64,000 nt of DNA, taken from positions 80,112-144,111 of the forward strand of contig CAIUOU010000014.1 of the NCBI GenBank assembly GCA_903900845.1, written 5' to 3'. The stretch comes from an uncultured Opitutia bacterium. GTDB lineage: Bacteria; Verrucomicrobiota; Verrucomicrobiia; Opitutales; Opitutaceae. A program made the position numbers and the translations under genes. The notes under the pieces were generated by a model, which saw nothing but the letters and a program-made list of their open reading frames with translations, did no database searches and was not told the DNA's origin. Below, one piece after another: positions 1 to 9,770 of the stretch. Within the stretch, counting starts at the first letter, position 1, and each line of letters opens with the position of its first letter.

Positions 1-1581
1 GAGTCCGCGTTCCTTCATGGCCTCGGCGAGCTCGTCGTCGTCGACCAGCTTGCCGGCGCCTTCCATCGCGGAGAGCAGCGTGGCCTCGGTGTAGCGGGGC
101 GGGGGCTTGGTGGATTCGGAGTGGAGCTCGGCGGCCGCGGTCGCGGCCCGGGCCGGATGGCCGTCGGCGGCAGAGAGCGCGGGCAGGGCGCGGGAATCGG
201 GGGAGTCTTCGACGCTGGTCTTCCCGTAGACCGCCAGCCAGCCGGCGAAAGTGAGCACCTTGCCCTCGATGCGGAAGTCGTGGCCGGGAGCGACCGTGGA
301 GACGCGCGTGGTGACGTCAAATTCGGCCGCCGGATGGAACGCCGCGACGAACCGGCGCGCGATCATGTCGTAAACCTTGGCCTCCATGTCCTCGAGGTTC
401 TTGGGCTCGTTGACGGTGGGGATGATCGCGAAGTGATCGGAGATCTGCTCGTTGTTGAAGATGCGCTTGTTCGGCCGTACCCAGCCTTCGTCGAGCACCT
501 TCTGCGCGTGGGGTGCGAGCGTGCCGCCGAGGCTGCGCAGCGTCTCGCGGCAGGTCGGGATGTAATCCTCCGGCAGGGCGCGCGAGTCCGTGCGGGGGTA
601 GGTGATCATCTTGTGCCGCTCGTACAGGGCCTGAGCGATCTGGAGCGTGCGGCGGGCCGGGAGTCCGAAACGCGAGTTCGCCTCCCGCTGGAGGGTGGTC
701 AGGTCGTAGAGCCGCGGGGCGGCCTGCGTGCTTGCCTTGCGTTCCTCCGTGACGGTGGCCGGCGGCTGGCCCTGGCAGGAGGCGAGCACCGCTTCGGCCG
801 CGGCGCGATCCCACACGCGATCGGCGCGGTCGTGCTCGTCGCCCTCGGCGCGCCGGAAGTTCGGCCGCTGGTAGGTCGCCTCGTAGCGGCCCTGCGCGAC
901 CTCGAACGTCGCGGTGATCCGCCAATAGTCACGCGGGCGGAAATTCCGGATCTCCAGTTCCCGCGCGTAAACGATCGCGAGGGTCGGGGTTTGCACGCGG
1001 CCCACCGACGCCACGTTGCCCGCCCGCGACCCGAACATCCGTTTGGTGAGCGCGCGCGTGCCGTTGATGCCGATCAGCCAGTCGCTTTCGCTGCGGCAGC
1101 GCGCGGCGTCCTCGAGTCCGCGCATCCGATCGCCGTCGCGCAGGTCCTTGAACGCGGTGCGGATGCCCTCGGTGGTCATTGTCTGCATCCAGGCGCGCCT
1201 CACCGGCAGGCGGCTCTTCGTGAGTTGGTGCAGGTAAGCGAAGATCAGTTCGCCCTCGCGGCCGGCGTCGCAGGCGTTGATCACGGTCGAGACGTCCTTG
1301 CGCGAGAGCAGCTTTTTCACCGCGGTGAAGCGCTCCTTGCTGTCTTCGATCGGCTTCAGCCCGAATTTCTCGGGCAGGATCGGTAGCGTCTCGAGGCGCC
1401 AGAACCCGTATTTCTTCCGGTCGATGTCCTCCGGCATCTCGAGTTCCACCAGATGCCCGAGCGCGTAGCTGATGACGTACTCGTCGTTTTCATAGTGGTC
1501 GCCCTTCTTCGGGATCTTGCCGAGGGCGCGCGCGAGATCCGCCGCGACGGACGGTTTCTCGGCGATGACGAGGGTCTTCAT
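1..1581 (-). CDS. topB: DNA topoisomerase III (type IA), 3' end outside window
   Basis: The reading frame starts at an ATG at 1581 and runs off the left edge, so 527 codons are visible and the C-terminus is missing. The N-terminus ([13 protein letters not shown]) is the start of a Toprim domain, with the acidic DAGREGEL motif near residue 105. The active-site tyrosine that makes the transient DNA-phosphotyrosine bond lies in [10 protein letters not shown] (Tyr328). The family relaxes and decatenates DNA by single-strand passage in the cytoplasm. The visible arrangement matches TopB rather than TopA. The gene stands alone; a 94-base gap separates it from the aminotransferase upstream of it on the same strand. 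Confidence 0.93.
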   Translation of the reverse strand, partial: MKTLVIAEKPSVAADLARALGKIPKKGDHYENDEYVISYALGHLVELEMPEDIDRKKYGFWRLETLPILPEKFGLKPIEDSKERFTAVKKLLSRKDVSTVINACDAGREGELIFAYLHQLTKSRLPVRRAWMQTMTTEGIRTAFKDLRDGDRMRGLEDAARCRSESDWLIGINGTRALTKRMFGSRAGNVASVGRVQTPTLAIVYARELEIRNFRPRDYWRITATFEVAQGRYEATYQRPNFRRAEGDEHDRADRVWDRAAAEAVLASCQGQPPATVTEERKASTQAAPRLYDLTTLQREANSRFGLPARRTLQIAQALYERHKMITYPRTDSRALPEDYIPTCRETLRSLGGTLAPHAQKVLDEGWVRPNKRIFNNEQISDHFAIIPTVNEPKNLEDMEAKVYDMIARRFVAAFHPAAEFDVTTRVSTVAPGHDFRIEGKVLTFAGWLAVYGKTSVEDSPDSRALPALSAADGHPARAATAAAELHSESTKPPPRYTEATLLSAMEGAGKLVDDDELAEAMKERGL

Positions 1582-1675
1582 GCGGCGGCGAGGCGTTAGT
1601 GCCGCCCACGTGAAGTGCAAGAACTTGTTTCGCCCGCGCGTGTTTCGAGGCGCGCGCGGATGCTTGGCGCGGCGC

Positions 1676-2767
1676 TCAGGCGGCGGGCAAGCGCGGAGTC
1701 TCGGCGAGCGCGGAGTCGAACGCGGCGAGCATGGCGGCGATCGTCTCGTCGGTCTCGTCGCCCATGTTCGAGATACGGAAGGTCTTCCCCTTGAGCTTGC
1801 CGTAGCCGCCGTCGATCACGAGATGGTGCTTCGACTTCAGCGTCTTGTTGAGCGCGGCGAGATCGTAGCCGAGGTTGTTGGCGAAGCAGTTCAGCGTGAC
1901 CGATCCGTAGCCGGCCGGCGGGAACATCGTGAAGCCCTTCGCGAGAACGTGCTCGCGCACGGTGCGGTTGAGCCGCGCGTGGCGGGCGTGGCGGTTGGTG
2001 ACGCCCTCGGCGCGGATGTCCTCGAGTTTCGACTGCAGCGCATAGATCAGGGAGATCGCCGGCGTGCTGGGGGTCATGCCCTGCTCGTGGTTCTTCTGGA
2101 ACTCGACGAAATCGAAGTAGTAGCCGCGGCCCTCGGTGCCGGCGGCGCGCTCGAGGGCGCGGGCCGAGACCGAGACGAGCGACAGACCCGGGGGCAGGGC
2201 GAGCGCCTTCTGCGAGCCGGTGACGAGCACGTCGATGCCGAGCTCGTCCTTCGCCAGCGGCATCGCGCTGAAGGAGCTGACGGTGTCGACGATCGAGATG
2301 ACCTCAGGGAACTCGCGCAGGACCTTCATGATGGCCGGGAGGTCGCTCATGCAGCCGCAGGAGGTCTCGTTGTGGATCAGGGTGAGGGCGTCGTAGCCGC
2401 CCGTGGCGAGTTCGCGGCGCACGGCCTCGGGGTCGACGGGCTTGCCCCAGTCGAAGCGGAGCGCGGTCGCCTGTTTCCCGACGCGGAGGGCGACGTCGTA
2501 CCATTTGTCGGAGAAGGCCCCGTTCATGCAGTTCAGCACCTTCTTGCGCACCACGTTCCCGATCGCGCCTTCCATCACGCCCCAGGCGCTGCTGGTGGAG
2601 AGGTACACCGGGTCCTTGGTGCCCATCAGCGACTGCAGGTCGGGCTGGATGGACTGGTACAGTGCGACGAAGTCGTTGCTGCGGTGCCCGATCATCGGGC
2701 GCGCCATGGCGCGGAGCGTCTTTTCGGAGACGGCGATCGGTCCGGGAATGAACAGTTTGTAGCTCAT
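1676..2767 (-). CDS. Class V aminotransferase (serine/alanine-glyoxylate type)
   Basis: A 363-residue fold type I PLP enzyme. The start [10 protein letters not shown] is typical of the serine-pyruvate / alanine-glyoxylate / phosphoserine aminotransferase group. The PLP lysine is Lys187 in GSQKAL, and Asp161 in SIVDTVSS would contact the pyridine nitrogen. I chose the ATG at 2767 because the family N-terminus begins there; a longer frame upstream adds an unrelated Pro/Arg-rich stretch. The substrate cannot be fixed from sequence: serine, alanine or phosphonate-type donors with glyoxylate or pyruvate are all possible. It is divergent from lpxK across a 168-base gap. Confidence 0.85.
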   Translation of the reverse strand: MSYKLFIPGPIAVSEKTLRAMARPMIGHRSNDFVALYQSIQPDLQSLMGTKDPVYLSTSSAWGVMEGAIGNVVRKKVLNCMNGAFSDKWYDVALRVGKQATALRFDWGKPVDPEAVRRELATGGYDALTLIHNETSCGCMSDLPAIMKVLREFPEVISIVDTVSSFSAMPLAKDELGIDVLVTGSQKALALPPGLSLVSVSARALERAAGTEGRGYYFDFVEFQKNHEQGMTPSTPAISLIYALQSKLEDIRAEGVTNRHARHARLNRTVREHVLAKGFTMFPPAGYGSVTLNCFANNLGYDLAALNKTLKSKHHLVIDGGYGKLKGKTFRISNMGDETDETIAAMLAAFDSALAETPRLPAA

Positions 2768-2935
2768 GAAGGGCGACGGCGGCCCGGGATCCGTGGCGTC
2801 CCGCGGGCGCGGCACGCGCGTCGTTCCCCCGACCGCGCAGTTGGTGTTGAAATGGAAGCCGGCGCAGGGCCGGGCGGCGGAAAACAGTTTACGCCGGCGG
2901 CGGCGTCAACCTTAGGTTTTGCCAGCGGGAACTTC

Positions 2936-4150
2936 ATGGCGAAAATCTGGCTTCGACGACGGCTGAACGAGCTCGAGCTCTTCACGGTGGACGTGATCTA
3001 CGGCCGCCGGGCGGGCGCGGGCACCGCCGTGTACGGGGCTTTCCTGCAGGCGCTTTCGTGGCTCTTCAGCGGGATCACGCAGGCGCGGCTCTGGCTTTAC
3101 CAGCGCCGGATCCTTCACGACCAGCCGCTCGGCTGCCTCGTGGTTGTCGTCGGCAACCTGACCGTCGGCGGCACTGGCAAGACTCCCGTGGTGGAGAAAT
3201 TCGCGCGAGCCCTCCGTGATCGCGGTCGCAAGGTCGCCATCCTGAGCCGCGGCTACAAAAGCAAATCCCCGCCGCTCTGGCGCCGCGCGTGGTGGGCGCT
3301 CACCCACGCCGAACCGCCGCCGCCGCGCGTCGTGAGTGACGGCGAGCAAGTCCTCCTCGACAGCGAGCAGGCCGGCGACGAGCCCTACATGCTCGCGCGC
3401 AACCTGCCGGGTGTCGTCGTGCTGGTGGACAAGAACCGGGTGAAGGCGGGCGAGTATGCCATCCGCCGCTTCGGCTGCGACACCCTCGTGCTCGACGACG
3501 GCTTCCAGTATCTGCCCCTGAAGGGCAGCCTGAACCTGCTCCTGGTCGACAAGACCAACCCTTTCGGCAACGGGCAGCTTCTGCCGCGCGGCATCCTGCG
3601 GGAGCCGATCAAGCACCTGCGCCGCGCCAATTACATCTTCCTCACCAAATCGGACGGACGTCGCGACCCGGAGCTCGAGCGACTGATCGCCGAGCACAAC
3701 CCCGGGGCCGATGTCATCGAGTGCGCGCACCGGCCGCAGTACCTGCGACGCCTCGGTGCGCCGGCGGACGACGTCGAGGGCAGGCGCCCGTTGGAGTACC
3801 TGCGGGGCCGGCGGGTCCTCGCCTTCAGTGGCATCGCGACCCCCGAGAGTTTCGAGAAGTTTCTGCGCGACCTCGGCGCCACGCTCGTCGCGCGCGAACG
3901 TTACCTGGACCATTACCGTTTCGTGGATGAAGACTTCGCGGAACTCTTCGCCCTGGCGCTCAGGGAAGGGGCGGAGTGCCTCGTCACCACGGAGAAGGAC
4001 GCGGTGCGCATCAGCGAACGCGTGGCCTGCCCCTTGCCGATCTACTACCTGCGGCTGGAGATCGATATCCTGCGCGGCGCTGGCGATTTCGAGGAGGCGG
4101 TGGGTCGGATCTGCTTCCCCGCCGCGCGCGCGGTCCGGACGACGCCCTGA
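2936..4150 (+). CDS. lpxK: Tetraacyldisaccharide 4'-kinase
   Basis: LpxK phosphorylates the 4' position of the lipid A disaccharide at the inner membrane, the sixth step of the Raetz pathway. The 404-residue protein has the family P-loop [13 protein letters not shown] (about residues 72-84), followed by SRGYKSK, and the conserved LVLDDGFQ segment in the middle. Residues 25-55 are hydrophobic and could be the membrane anchor. The ATG at 2936 gives the usual family length; upstream in-frame starts are antisense to the aminotransferase. It shows that the organism makes lipid A. The next gene starts 60 bases downstream and has its own promoter-like sequence. Confidence 0.93.
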   Translation: MAKIWLRRRLNELELFTVDVIYGRRAGAGTAVYGAFLQALSWLFSGITQARLWLYQRRILHDQPLGCLVVVVGNLTVGGTGKTPVVEKFARALRDRGRKVAILSRGYKSKSPPLWRRAWWALTHAEPPPPRVVSDGEQVLLDSEQAGDEPYMLARNLPGVVVLVDKNRVKAGEYAIRRFGCDTLVLDDGFQYLPLKGSLNLLLVDKTNPFGNGQLLPRGILREPIKHLRRANYIFLTKSDGRRDPELERLIAEHNPGADVIECAHRPQYLRRLGAPADDVEGRRPLEYLRGRRVLAFSGIATPESFEKFLRDLGATLVARERYLDHYRFVDEDFAELFALALREGAECLVTTEKDAVRISERVACPLPIYYLRLEIDILRGAGDFEEAVGRICFPAARAVRTTP

Positions 4151-4164
4151 CCGCGCCGCGAGGG

Positions 4165-4203
4165 ATTTCCCCTTGCGGAGGATTCGGCGCGCGCCGTTAG
4201 TCT
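4165..4203 (+). promoter_or_regulatory. Candidate promoter of the M29 peptidase operon
   Basis: ATTTCCCCTTGCGG (4165-4178) is followed after 19 bases by TAGTCT (4198-4203), only six bases before the ATG at 4210. The TTCCC(C)TTGCGG block recurs in front of zwf (26451-26461). Bases 4156-4178 can also form a 9-bp stem (CCGCGAGGG with CCCTTGCGG, one G-T pair) just after lpxK, but there is no T tract, so terminator activity is doubtful. If this is the promoter, the transcript is nearly leaderless. Confidence 0.35.
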
Positions 4204-4209
4204 GCCTCC

Positions 4210-5334
4210 ATGATCATCGATCCCCGTTACACGCAGTTGGCGGCGGGACTCACCGGTTTCTCAACCGCGCTCGCGAAGGGCGAACGCGTGCTCGTCGACG
4301 CGTTCGACATCCCCGACGCCATGGTCATCGCGCTCATCCGGTCCGTGCGGGCTCGCGGGGCGTATCCCTACGTGCAGATCCACCGGGCCCGGGTGACCAG
4401 GGAGTTGTCCGTCGGCGCGGAGGAGGCGCAATTCTCCGTGCACGCCGACGTCGAGCTCGCGCGCATGCAGCGGATGGATGCCTACATCGCGATTCGCGGC
4501 TCCGACAACATCTTCGAGTCGGCCGATGTTCCGGCGGGCAAGGTGCAGCTCGTCTCGCGGCTGATGAAACCGGTGCTCGACCACCGCGTGGGGCGTACCA
4601 AATGGGTCGTGCTGCGCTGGCCGAGTTCGGCGATGGCGCAGCAGGCCGGCATGAGCACGGAGGCTTTCGAGGATTTCTATTTCAAGGTTTGCACCCTCGA
4701 CTACGCGCGGATGACGCCGGGCATGAAGGCGCTGGCCGACCTGATGCGACGCACCGACCGCGTGCATATCAAGGGCCCCGGCACGGACCTCCGGTTCTCG
4801 ATCAAGGGCATCGGCGCGCAACCGTGCGGCGGCCTGCGCAACATCCCCGACGGCGAGGTGTTCACCTGTCCCGTGAAGGACAGCGTCGAGGGGCACGTGC
4901 AGTACAACGCTCCCACCGTCTACCTCGGCACCTCTTTCGACAACATCCGCCTCGCGTTCCGCGGCGGGCGCATCGTCGAGGCGACCTCAAGCAACACGCG
5001 CCGTCTGAACGAGATCCTCGACAGCGACGCGGGCGCGCGGTTCATCGGCGAGTTCGCGATCGGCTTCAATCCGCACATCCGCGAGCCCATGCGCGACATC
5101 CTCTTTGACGAGAAGATCGCCGGCTCGTTCCATTTCACGCCGGGCCAGGCCTACGACAAACCGGGCAACGGCAACAAGTCGCAGGTTCACTGGGACATGG
5201 TTTGCATCCAGCGTCCGGAGTACGGCGGCGGCGAGATCTGGTTCGACGGCAAGCTCATCCGCAAGGACGGGCTTTTTGTTCCCAAGTCGCTCCACAAGCT
5301 CAACCCCGACTACCTGCTCGGCAAGGCGGCCTGA
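4210..5334 (+). CDS. M29 family metallo-aminopeptidase
   Basis: A 374-residue cytosolic aminopeptidase of the thermophilic metalloprotease family (AmpS/AmpT/PepS type), which removes N-terminal residues from peptides with two metal ions. The expected C-terminal ligands are present: Glu216 in IPDGEVF, Glu281 in IGEFAIG, His308 in GSFHF, and His327 and Asp329 in SQVHWD. The conserved tail KPGNGNKSQ precedes the last ligands. It is the first gene of a three-gene operon: its TGA overlaps the ATG of the amidohydrolase by one base. The length is slightly short for the family (about 370-410). Confidence 0.88.
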   Translation: MIIDPRYTQLAAGLTGFSTALAKGERVLVDAFDIPDAMVIALIRSVRARGAYPYVQIHRARVTRELSVGAEEAQFSVHADVELARMQRMDAYIAIRGSDNIFESADVPAGKVQLVSRLMKPVLDHRVGRTKWVVLRWPSSAMAQQAGMSTEAFEDFYFKVCTLDYARMTPGMKALADLMRRTDRVHIKGPGTDLRFSIKGIGAQPCGGLRNIPDGEVFTCPVKDSVEGHVQYNAPTVYLGTSFDNIRLAFRGGRIVEATSSNTRRLNEILDSDAGARFIGEFAIGFNPHIREPMRDILFDEKIAGSFHFTPGQAYDKPGNGNKSQVHWDMVCIQRPEYGGGEIWFDGKLIRKDGLFVPKSLHKLNPDYLLGKAA

Positions 5335-6311
5335 TGCGGGATTTCATTCAGGCGCTGCCCAAGACCGAGACTCATCTGCACGTCGAGGGCGCGCTGCCCT
5401 ACGAGTTGCTGGTGCAGCTTGATCCCGGCCGGTGGCGTCCCGATCCGGATTTCCGCGCGCGCTCGTACCGGTACGCATCGTTCCCGGATTTCGAGCGCAT
5501 TCTTCTCGAGCATGCGCTGCCGTGGTTCACGTCGGCGGAGCGTTACCACGAGGCCGCGCGGCTGATGTTCGCGCAGCACGCCGCGCGGAATGTCCGCTAT
5601 GTCGAGACCAGTTTTCACCTTCCGGTCACCCGTTTCATCAACGTGCCCGGGCCGGAGATCATCGCGGCCATCCGTTCCGCGGCGCCGGCGGGTTTGGAGG
5701 TGCGCGTCTTCGCCGGGATGCTGCGCACCGATTTCGAGGGTGAGCTTCGGCCGGTCATCGACCGCCTTCATGAGTGGCAGGATTTGAGCGGCGTCGACCT
5801 TCACGGCCACGAGGTGCAGGCCACGCCGCGCGACGCCGCGGCGGTCTGGGCGCGTCTCCGCGCGGCCGGCAAGGTCACGAAGTGCCACGCGGGGGAATTT
5901 GACGGCGCGGAGCGGGTGCGCGAGGCGATCGAGGTGCTTGGGGTGCGGCGGATCCAGCACGGCGTGCGCGCGATCGAGGACCCCGCGGTGGTGCGACTCG
6001 CGGCCGAACGCGGGATCACTTTCGACGTCTGCCCGCTCAGCAATGTCGGCCTGAGGGTTGTTCCCGCGCTGCGCGATCATCCGATCCGGCGACTCATGGC
6101 GGCGGGCGTGCGTTGCACGGTCAGCACCGACGATCCGCTCTGTTTCGCCAACTCGGTCAACGACGAGTACGCGGCTCTGGTGGAGGAGCTTGGCTTCTCT
6201 CGCGCCGAGCTGGCCTCCGTGGCCAAAGCCGGCTGGGAGGTCGCGGACGTACCTTCGGCGGCAAGAGAGGCGATGGTGGCGTCGATCAACCGGATCGCCG
6301 TCGCGACCTGA
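5334..6311 (+). CDS. Adenosine/adenine deaminase-like amidohydrolase
   Basis: A 325-residue metal-dependent purine deaminase of the amidohydrolase fold. Zinc ligands and catalytic residues are visible: His14 and His16 (THLHVEG), His185 and Glu188 (CHAGE), His209 (IQHG), and Asp266-Asp267 (STDDP). The HxHxEG form, with Glu rather than Asp, is closer to the adenine deaminase / ADAL branch than to classical adenosine deaminase (HLDG). The usual DLxGxE segment reads VDLHGHE here. The start at 5334 overlaps the stop of the M29 peptidase (TGATG), which indicates translational coupling. The exact substrate is uncertain. Confidence 0.78.
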   Translation: MRDFIQALPKTETHLHVEGALPYELLVQLDPGRWRPDPDFRARSYRYASFPDFERILLEHALPWFTSAERYHEAARLMFAQHAARNVRYVETSFHLPVTRFINVPGPEIIAAIRSAAPAGLEVRVFAGMLRTDFEGELRPVIDRLHEWQDLSGVDLHGHEVQATPRDAAAVWARLRAAGKVTKCHAGEFDGAERVREAIEVLGVRRIQHGVRAIEDPAVVRLAAERGITFDVCPLSNVGLRVVPALRDHPIRRLMAAGVRCTVSTDDPLCFANSVNDEYAALVEELGFSRAELASVAKAGWEVADVPSAAREAMVASINRIAVAT

Positions 6312-6312
6312 A

Positions 6313-7257
6313 ATGGAAGCTCCGAACGAACTCCTGGTCCCCGAGGGCGCGCGGCCCGCCCGCGCCGATCGCGTGCTCGCCGCGGCGTTCCCCGAGCACA
6401 GCCGCACCGCGCTGCAGCGGGCCTTCGACGCGGGACTCGTGCGCCGCGCGAACCTCGTTCTTTCCCGCGACACCGCCGTCGCGGGCGGCGACCGCATCGC
6501 TTTCTCGCTTCCCGCTGTCGCCGCCGCCGATCTGACGCCCGCCGACATCCCGCTCGACGTACTGTTCGAGGACCGCCATCTGCTCGCGGTCAACAAGGCT
6601 GCGGGCATGATCGTGCATCCCGGCGCCGCGACGGGTGAGGATACTCTGGTGCACGCGCTGCTTTCGCATTGCGCCGGCTCGCTGAGCGGCATCGGCGGCG
6701 TCGAACGGCCCGGCATCGTCCACCGCCTCGACAAGGAGACTACCGGCGTGATTGTCGTCGCGAAGAACGATCAGGCACACCGGGCTTTGGCCGACCAGTT
6801 CGCCACCCGCACGTTGACCAAGGAATACGTGACGCTCGTCGCCGGCGTGCCGCAATTGCTGAGCGGCACCATCGACCGGGCGATCGGGCGCCATCCGGTG
6901 CACCGCCATCGCATGACAATTGGCGAGGGGGGCAAGCCGGCGCGCACGGATTGGGAACGCGTGGAGGCCTTCGGCGATATCGCCGCTTTGCTTCGTTGCC
7001 GCATCTTCACCGGGCGAACCCACCAGATCCGCGTGCACTTGAAGTCGCTGGGGCACCCGATCCTAGGTGACGCGCTTTACGGGTGGAAACCCGATCCGCG
7101 TCTCAAGGACCAGCCCGCCCGGGTCATGCTCCACGCGGAGCATCTCGTGCTGGCCCATCCCGCGACCGGCAAGCAGCTCGACCTTCGCGCGCCGTTGCCC
7201 GCCGACTTCACGGCCCTCATCCGCGCCCTTCGTAAGGTTCCGCGATCGGCTCGTTGA
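6313..7257 (+). CDS. RluA/RluD-family 23S rRNA pseudouridine synthase
   Basis: A 314-residue enzyme that converts uridines in structured RNA to pseudouridine. The N-terminal ~65 residues look like an S4-type RNA-binding domain. The catalytic motif is HRLDKETTG with Asp140, followed by KEYVTLV and the C-terminal GRTHQIRVHL block. Length and S4 domain fit RluD (helix 69 of 23S rRNA), but RluC-type specificity cannot be excluded. The ATG lies one base after the stop of the deaminase, so it is very likely cotranscribed with it and the M29 peptidase. Confidence 0.88.
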   Translation: MEAPNELLVPEGARPARADRVLAAAFPEHSRTALQRAFDAGLVRRANLVLSRDTAVAGGDRIAFSLPAVAAADLTPADIPLDVLFEDRHLLAVNKAAGMIVHPGAATGEDTLVHALLSHCAGSLSGIGGVERPGIVHRLDKETTGVIVVAKNDQAHRALADQFATRTLTKEYVTLVAGVPQLLSGTIDRAIGRHPVHRHRMTIGEGGKPARTDWERVEAFGDIAALLRCRIFTGRTHQIRVHLKSLGHPILGDALYGWKPDPRLKDQPARVMLHAEHLVLAHPATGKQLDLRAPLPADFTALIRALRKVPRSAR

Positions 7258-7278
7258 TCGCCACCCGAGGACGCTGCG

Positions 7279-7572
7279 TCAGAGGTCAGGCGACGGGCGG
7301 TAGCGCCGTCCGGAAATCCCGCCCGGCCCCTCGTTTTCACTGAGGCGCTGGATCTCCTCGAATTGCCTTTTCGTGATCAGCCTCCGGGGGAGGCGGCGTT
7401 CCGCCTCGGCAATGAGACGCGCGCGATCGTCGTCGTTCGGTTCGTACGGTTGCCACGGGGTGTGGTGGCCCTGATGGCGCGTCCATTCGATGTTTCCGCC
7501 GTGCACGACGGCGCTCACCTCGAACTTGCGGCCCTCTTCATCCCGGTTCCACCAGCCGAACACGATGCTCAT
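7279..7572 (-). CDS. Small hypothetical protein coupled to a phosphoesterase
   Basis: A 97-residue soluble protein with no signal peptide or membrane segment. I do not recognise its family. It has an aromatic N-terminal half (SIVFGWWNRDEEGRKFEV, then HHTPWQPYEP) and a charged C-terminal half that looks helical (RARLIAEAERRLPRRLITK). Its ATG overlaps the stop of the upstream metallophosphoesterase by four bases (ATGA), which strongly supports it as a real, translationally coupled gene. It converges on the RluA-family gene with a 21-base gap. Confidence 0.65.
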   Translation of the reverse strand: MSIVFGWWNRDEEGRKFEVSAVVHGGNIEWTRHQGHHTPWQPYEPNDDDRARLIAEAERRLPRRLITKRQFEEIQRLSENEGPGGISGRRYRPSPDL

Positions 7573-8423
7573 GGCCCTAGTGTTTCCGCGCCCGTCGCCG
7601 GCGCGGCGAGCGGAAACGCTCCTAGCGTCCGGCCGAAGCGGAATTCCGCGGAGCGCAAAACGATCTCGCGGACGGTCACTGAGTCATCCCTCACGTCCAC
7701 TGCCGCGGGCGCAAGGGGGAGGGTGTAGGAGCCCGTGTTGATGACCAGCCGGCCGTCCAGTTGCCGCCAGATTCCCCGCCGGTGTGTGTGGCCGGTGACT
7801 ATGAAACGTGCGTCGGGCCGGTGTCGGCGGGCGAGAGCTGCCGCCCGCTTTGGCAAGGTGCGCCAGGCGGCGAGAATCAGAAAGGCCCGGTGCGGCGGCC
7901 AGATCGTGTCCGCGAGGTAGCGTGCGATGAAGCGGAGCCGGTCTCGCTCCGCTTGATGACGTTGCGGGATATCCCGGGCCACCCACCGATGGATTTGCAG
8001 CAAACGCTCTATGCGGAGGTTTTCCGGATCCGGCTCACGGGCGCGTAAGGCGGCGATCCGCCGGCCCGCCGCGACGGCGTCCCGGCCCCAAGGGACCATG
8101 TTGTCGAAAAGGATGTCGCCGTGCGTGACCCACACCTTCCGCTCGGCGAGCTCCAGCTCATGGTTAGCGCTCAGGTCGGCATCGTGGTTTCCCGTGATGA
8201 AAGCCGTCGTCGGCGCGTTTTCGCGGAAAAACTCCGCCACTTCGTTCCGGCAGACGGCCGAGTAGCGCGCGTCTCGTCCGGGTCGGGTATCGAGGGTGTC
8301 CCCGTTCAACACCAATCGGTCGGCACCGTCGAGCAGCGGACGCAACTGCGCTAGACGGGACACGCGGCTCGCGTGCTCGCCATAGTGGAGGTCGGAAAGA
8401 ATGCGGGTGACAGCGGCGGACAA
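7569..8423 (-). CDS. Calcineurin-like metallophosphoesterase, TTG start
   Basis: A 284-residue dinuclear metallophosphoesterase. The five signature blocks are in order: SDLHYG (Asp11, His13), GDTLD (Asp42), GNHD (79-81), THGD (His101) and GHTHRRG near residue 212. The central region 110-200 is basic and helical. The substrate is unknown; LpxH-type UDP-diacylglucosamine hydrolases have the same fold, but the GNHD form and the long middle insert fit a generic phosphoesterase better. The only start codon between the upstream in-frame stop and the first motif is TTG at 8423, so I use it. It is coupled to the small gene downstream. Confidence 0.75.
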   Translation of the reverse strand: MSAAVTRILSDLHYGEHASRVSRLAQLRPLLDGADRLVLNGDTLDTRPGRDARYSAVCRNEVAEFFRENAPTTAFITGNHDADLSANHELELAERKVWVTHGDILFDNMVPWGRDAVAAGRRIAALRAREPDPENLRIERLLQIHRWVARDIPQRHQAERDRLRFIARYLADTIWPPHRAFLILAAWRTLPKRAAALARRHRPDARFIVTGHTHRRGIWRQLDGRLVINTGSYTLPLAPAAVDVRDDSVTVREIVLRSAEFRFGRTLGAFPLAAPATGAETLGP

Positions 8424-8525
8424 GCGGGTTGCAGGTGGAAGTCAGAACGCCGTGCGCCGGTGTGTCGACACGGATGGACCAGCGACGGGCTTGTGCCAAC
8501 CCGCCGTGGTCGGCACGGTTCCGGG

Positions 8526-9323
8526 ATGGCTCGCCTTCTCATCGTGCTGTTCCTCGGTGTGCTTCTCCCCGGCGCCCGCGCCGACCGCATCGCGGAGATC
8601 ACGGAGATCCACCTCGCGGCGCTTGGCGGACGTGAACGGATCGAGGCCTTGCGGTCGTTCCGCGCCGACGGGCACGTGCTCTCCGCCACGGGAGCGCAGG
8701 TGAGGTTCACGATGCTTGCCGCACGTCCCGTGCAGGTGCGGATCGAGACGGAGCGGGGAGGACGTACGCTCATTCAGGGATGGGACGGCGTTTCGGCTCC
8801 CTGGGAGTTTGATACCGCGGCATGGCCGCCGCGTTATCGGGACATGGCCACCGGGGCGGCACGCACCTTCATGTCGGACGCGGAGTTCGACGATCCTCTG
8901 GTGGCGGGAGAGGCGAGGGGGTTCACGTTTGATTTCGCGGGTGAGTTGGACGTCGAAGGTCGCAAGACCCTGCGCGTCCTTGTCACGCGCCGCTTGGTGG
9001 AGACGTTCACGCTCTTCTTGGATGAGGAGACCCACCTTGTGCTGATGCGGGTGGAGCAGCGGGAGAGCGCAGGTGGGCGCGCGGTGCGGGTGTCCACGCA
9101 CTACACCGATTATCGTCCGGTGGAAGGCGTGCTGCTGCCGCACACGATCACGCTTACGATCGACGGTAGGGTTACCCAGCAGACGAAGATCGCCCGGATT
9201 GAAGCTAATCCGGCCCACGAGGCCGATGGTTTCGGCCGGCCGGTGGCGCCAGTCGTGCCGGCGGTGACTGAAGCTACATCGCCGCGCCCGGCCGTTGATG
9301 CGGCGCCCGCGGAGAAGCGCTAG
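8526..9323 (+). CDS. Exported protein of unknown function (lipoprotein-carrier-like fold)
   Basis: A 265-residue secreted protein. The first 19 residues ([19 protein letters not shown]) are a signal peptide without a lipobox. The rest is rich in beta-strand patterns with statements such as [23 protein letters not shown] and [16 protein letters not shown], which resemble the LolA/LolB/DUF4292-like outer-membrane lipoprotein-carrier sheet. The C-terminal ~35 residues are Pro/Ala-rich and probably disordered. I infer a periplasmic beta-rich protein; no enzyme motif is visible. It begins 102 bases from the divergent phosphoesterase and is followed 59 bases later by rpmG. Confidence 0.7.
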   Translation: MARLLIVLFLGVLLPGARADRIAEITEIHLAALGGRERIEALRSFRADGHVLSATGAQVRFTMLAARPVQVRIETERGGRTLIQGWDGVSAPWEFDTAAWPPRYRDMATGAARTFMSDAEFDDPLVAGEARGFTFDFAGELDVEGRKTLRVLVTRRLVETFTLFLDEETHLVLMRVEQRESAGGRAVRVSTHYTDYRPVEGVLLPHTITLTIDGRVTQQTKIARIEANPAHEADGFGRPVAPVVPAVTEATSPRPAVDAAPAEKR

Positions 9324-9382
9324 TTTGGGGTTGCGCCGCCCGTTACCGCCGGTTTCCTCCGATCCTTAACCTTTTCAACACC

Positions 9383-9547
9383 ATGCAAGAGCAAGTCATC
9401 CTGGAGTGCACCGAGGCCAAGAAGGAAGGGAAACCCGTTTCCCGTTACCTTACCTTCCGTAACAAGAAGACGGTCACCGAGCGCATCGAGAAGAAGAAGT
9501 ACAACCCGCACCTCAAGCGCCACACCCTGCACAAGGAGATCAAGTAA
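9383..9547 (+). CDS. rpmG: 50S ribosomal protein L33
   Basis: A 54-residue ribosomal protein that begins [21 protein letters not shown] and ends with the typical L33 tail [18 protein letters not shown]. It binds 23S rRNA near the E site. The length matches the family (about 50-55). Of the four zinc cysteines of C+ paralogues only one Cys is present, so this is the zinc-free type. It stands as a single gene: a strong intrinsic terminator follows 25 bases after the stop. Confidence 0.93.
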   Translation: MQEQVILECTEAKKEGKPVSRYLTFRNKKTVTERIEKKKYNPHLKRHTLHKEIK

Positions 9548-9572
9548 GAATCCCTTTCAGGTTGAATAACTT

Positions 9573-9600
9573 AAAAGCCGGGCTGCTCGCCCGGCTTTTT
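9573..9600 (+). terminator. Intrinsic terminator of rpmG
   Basis: A perfect 11-bp stem (AAAAGCCGGGC with GCCCGGCTTTT) around a five-base loop, ending in a run of five T. It lies 25 bases downstream of the rpmG stop. Confidence 0.9.
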
Positions 9601-9634
9601 CCTTTCCGTAAATCCGCGGGCGTCGTCTGCGAGG

Positions 9635-9770
9635 GTGCATCGCGACTCCGTTTCCGGCTTGATTCACCGGCCCGATCACTCGGCGCATCGTGGATGCAGC
9701 CAAGGTGCCTGCCACGGGAAAGCCCGTGTGCCCTATCAGGCAACCGAACCAGTTCCGGAGGTTTCGGGTG
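9635..9770. ncRNA. Possible structured RNA element after rpmG (unassigned)
   Basis: Several helices can be drawn in this 136-base stretch: TGCATC 9636-9641 with GATGCA 9693-9698; an 8-bp helix GGTGCCTG 9704-9711 with 9737-9745 (one bulged A); nested inside it CACGGG 9713-9718 with CCCGTG 9723-9728 closing an AAAG loop; and CCGAACC 9744-9750 with GGTTTCGG 9760-9767. I could not match it to SRP RNA, 6S, RNase P, tmRNA or a riboswitch class I know. The strand is unknown. The last 35 bases overlap the end of the neighbouring minus-strand gene, so part of the structure could be its 3' untranslated region. Confidence 0.3.

Noticed and set aside
121..1386. A 421-residue open frame on the + strand opposite topB
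   Set aside because: High GC makes long antisense frames common. Its composition is Arg/Gly/Ala-rich, it lies wholly inside a clear topoisomerase gene and it has no family character.
2912..3913. A 333-residue minus-strand frame opposite lpxK
   Set aside because: It is the complement of conserved LpxK motifs and shows no domain of its own.
5310..6734. A 474-residue minus-strand frame over the deaminase and pseudouridine synthase genes
   Set aside because: It spans two coding regions with clear motifs on the opposite strand; Arg-rich shadow.
9693..9760. SRP RNA-like string GCAGCCAAGG in the rpmG spacer
   Set aside because: The essential asymmetric loop and the GGAAG tetraloop of 4.5S RNA are missing; the match is short.
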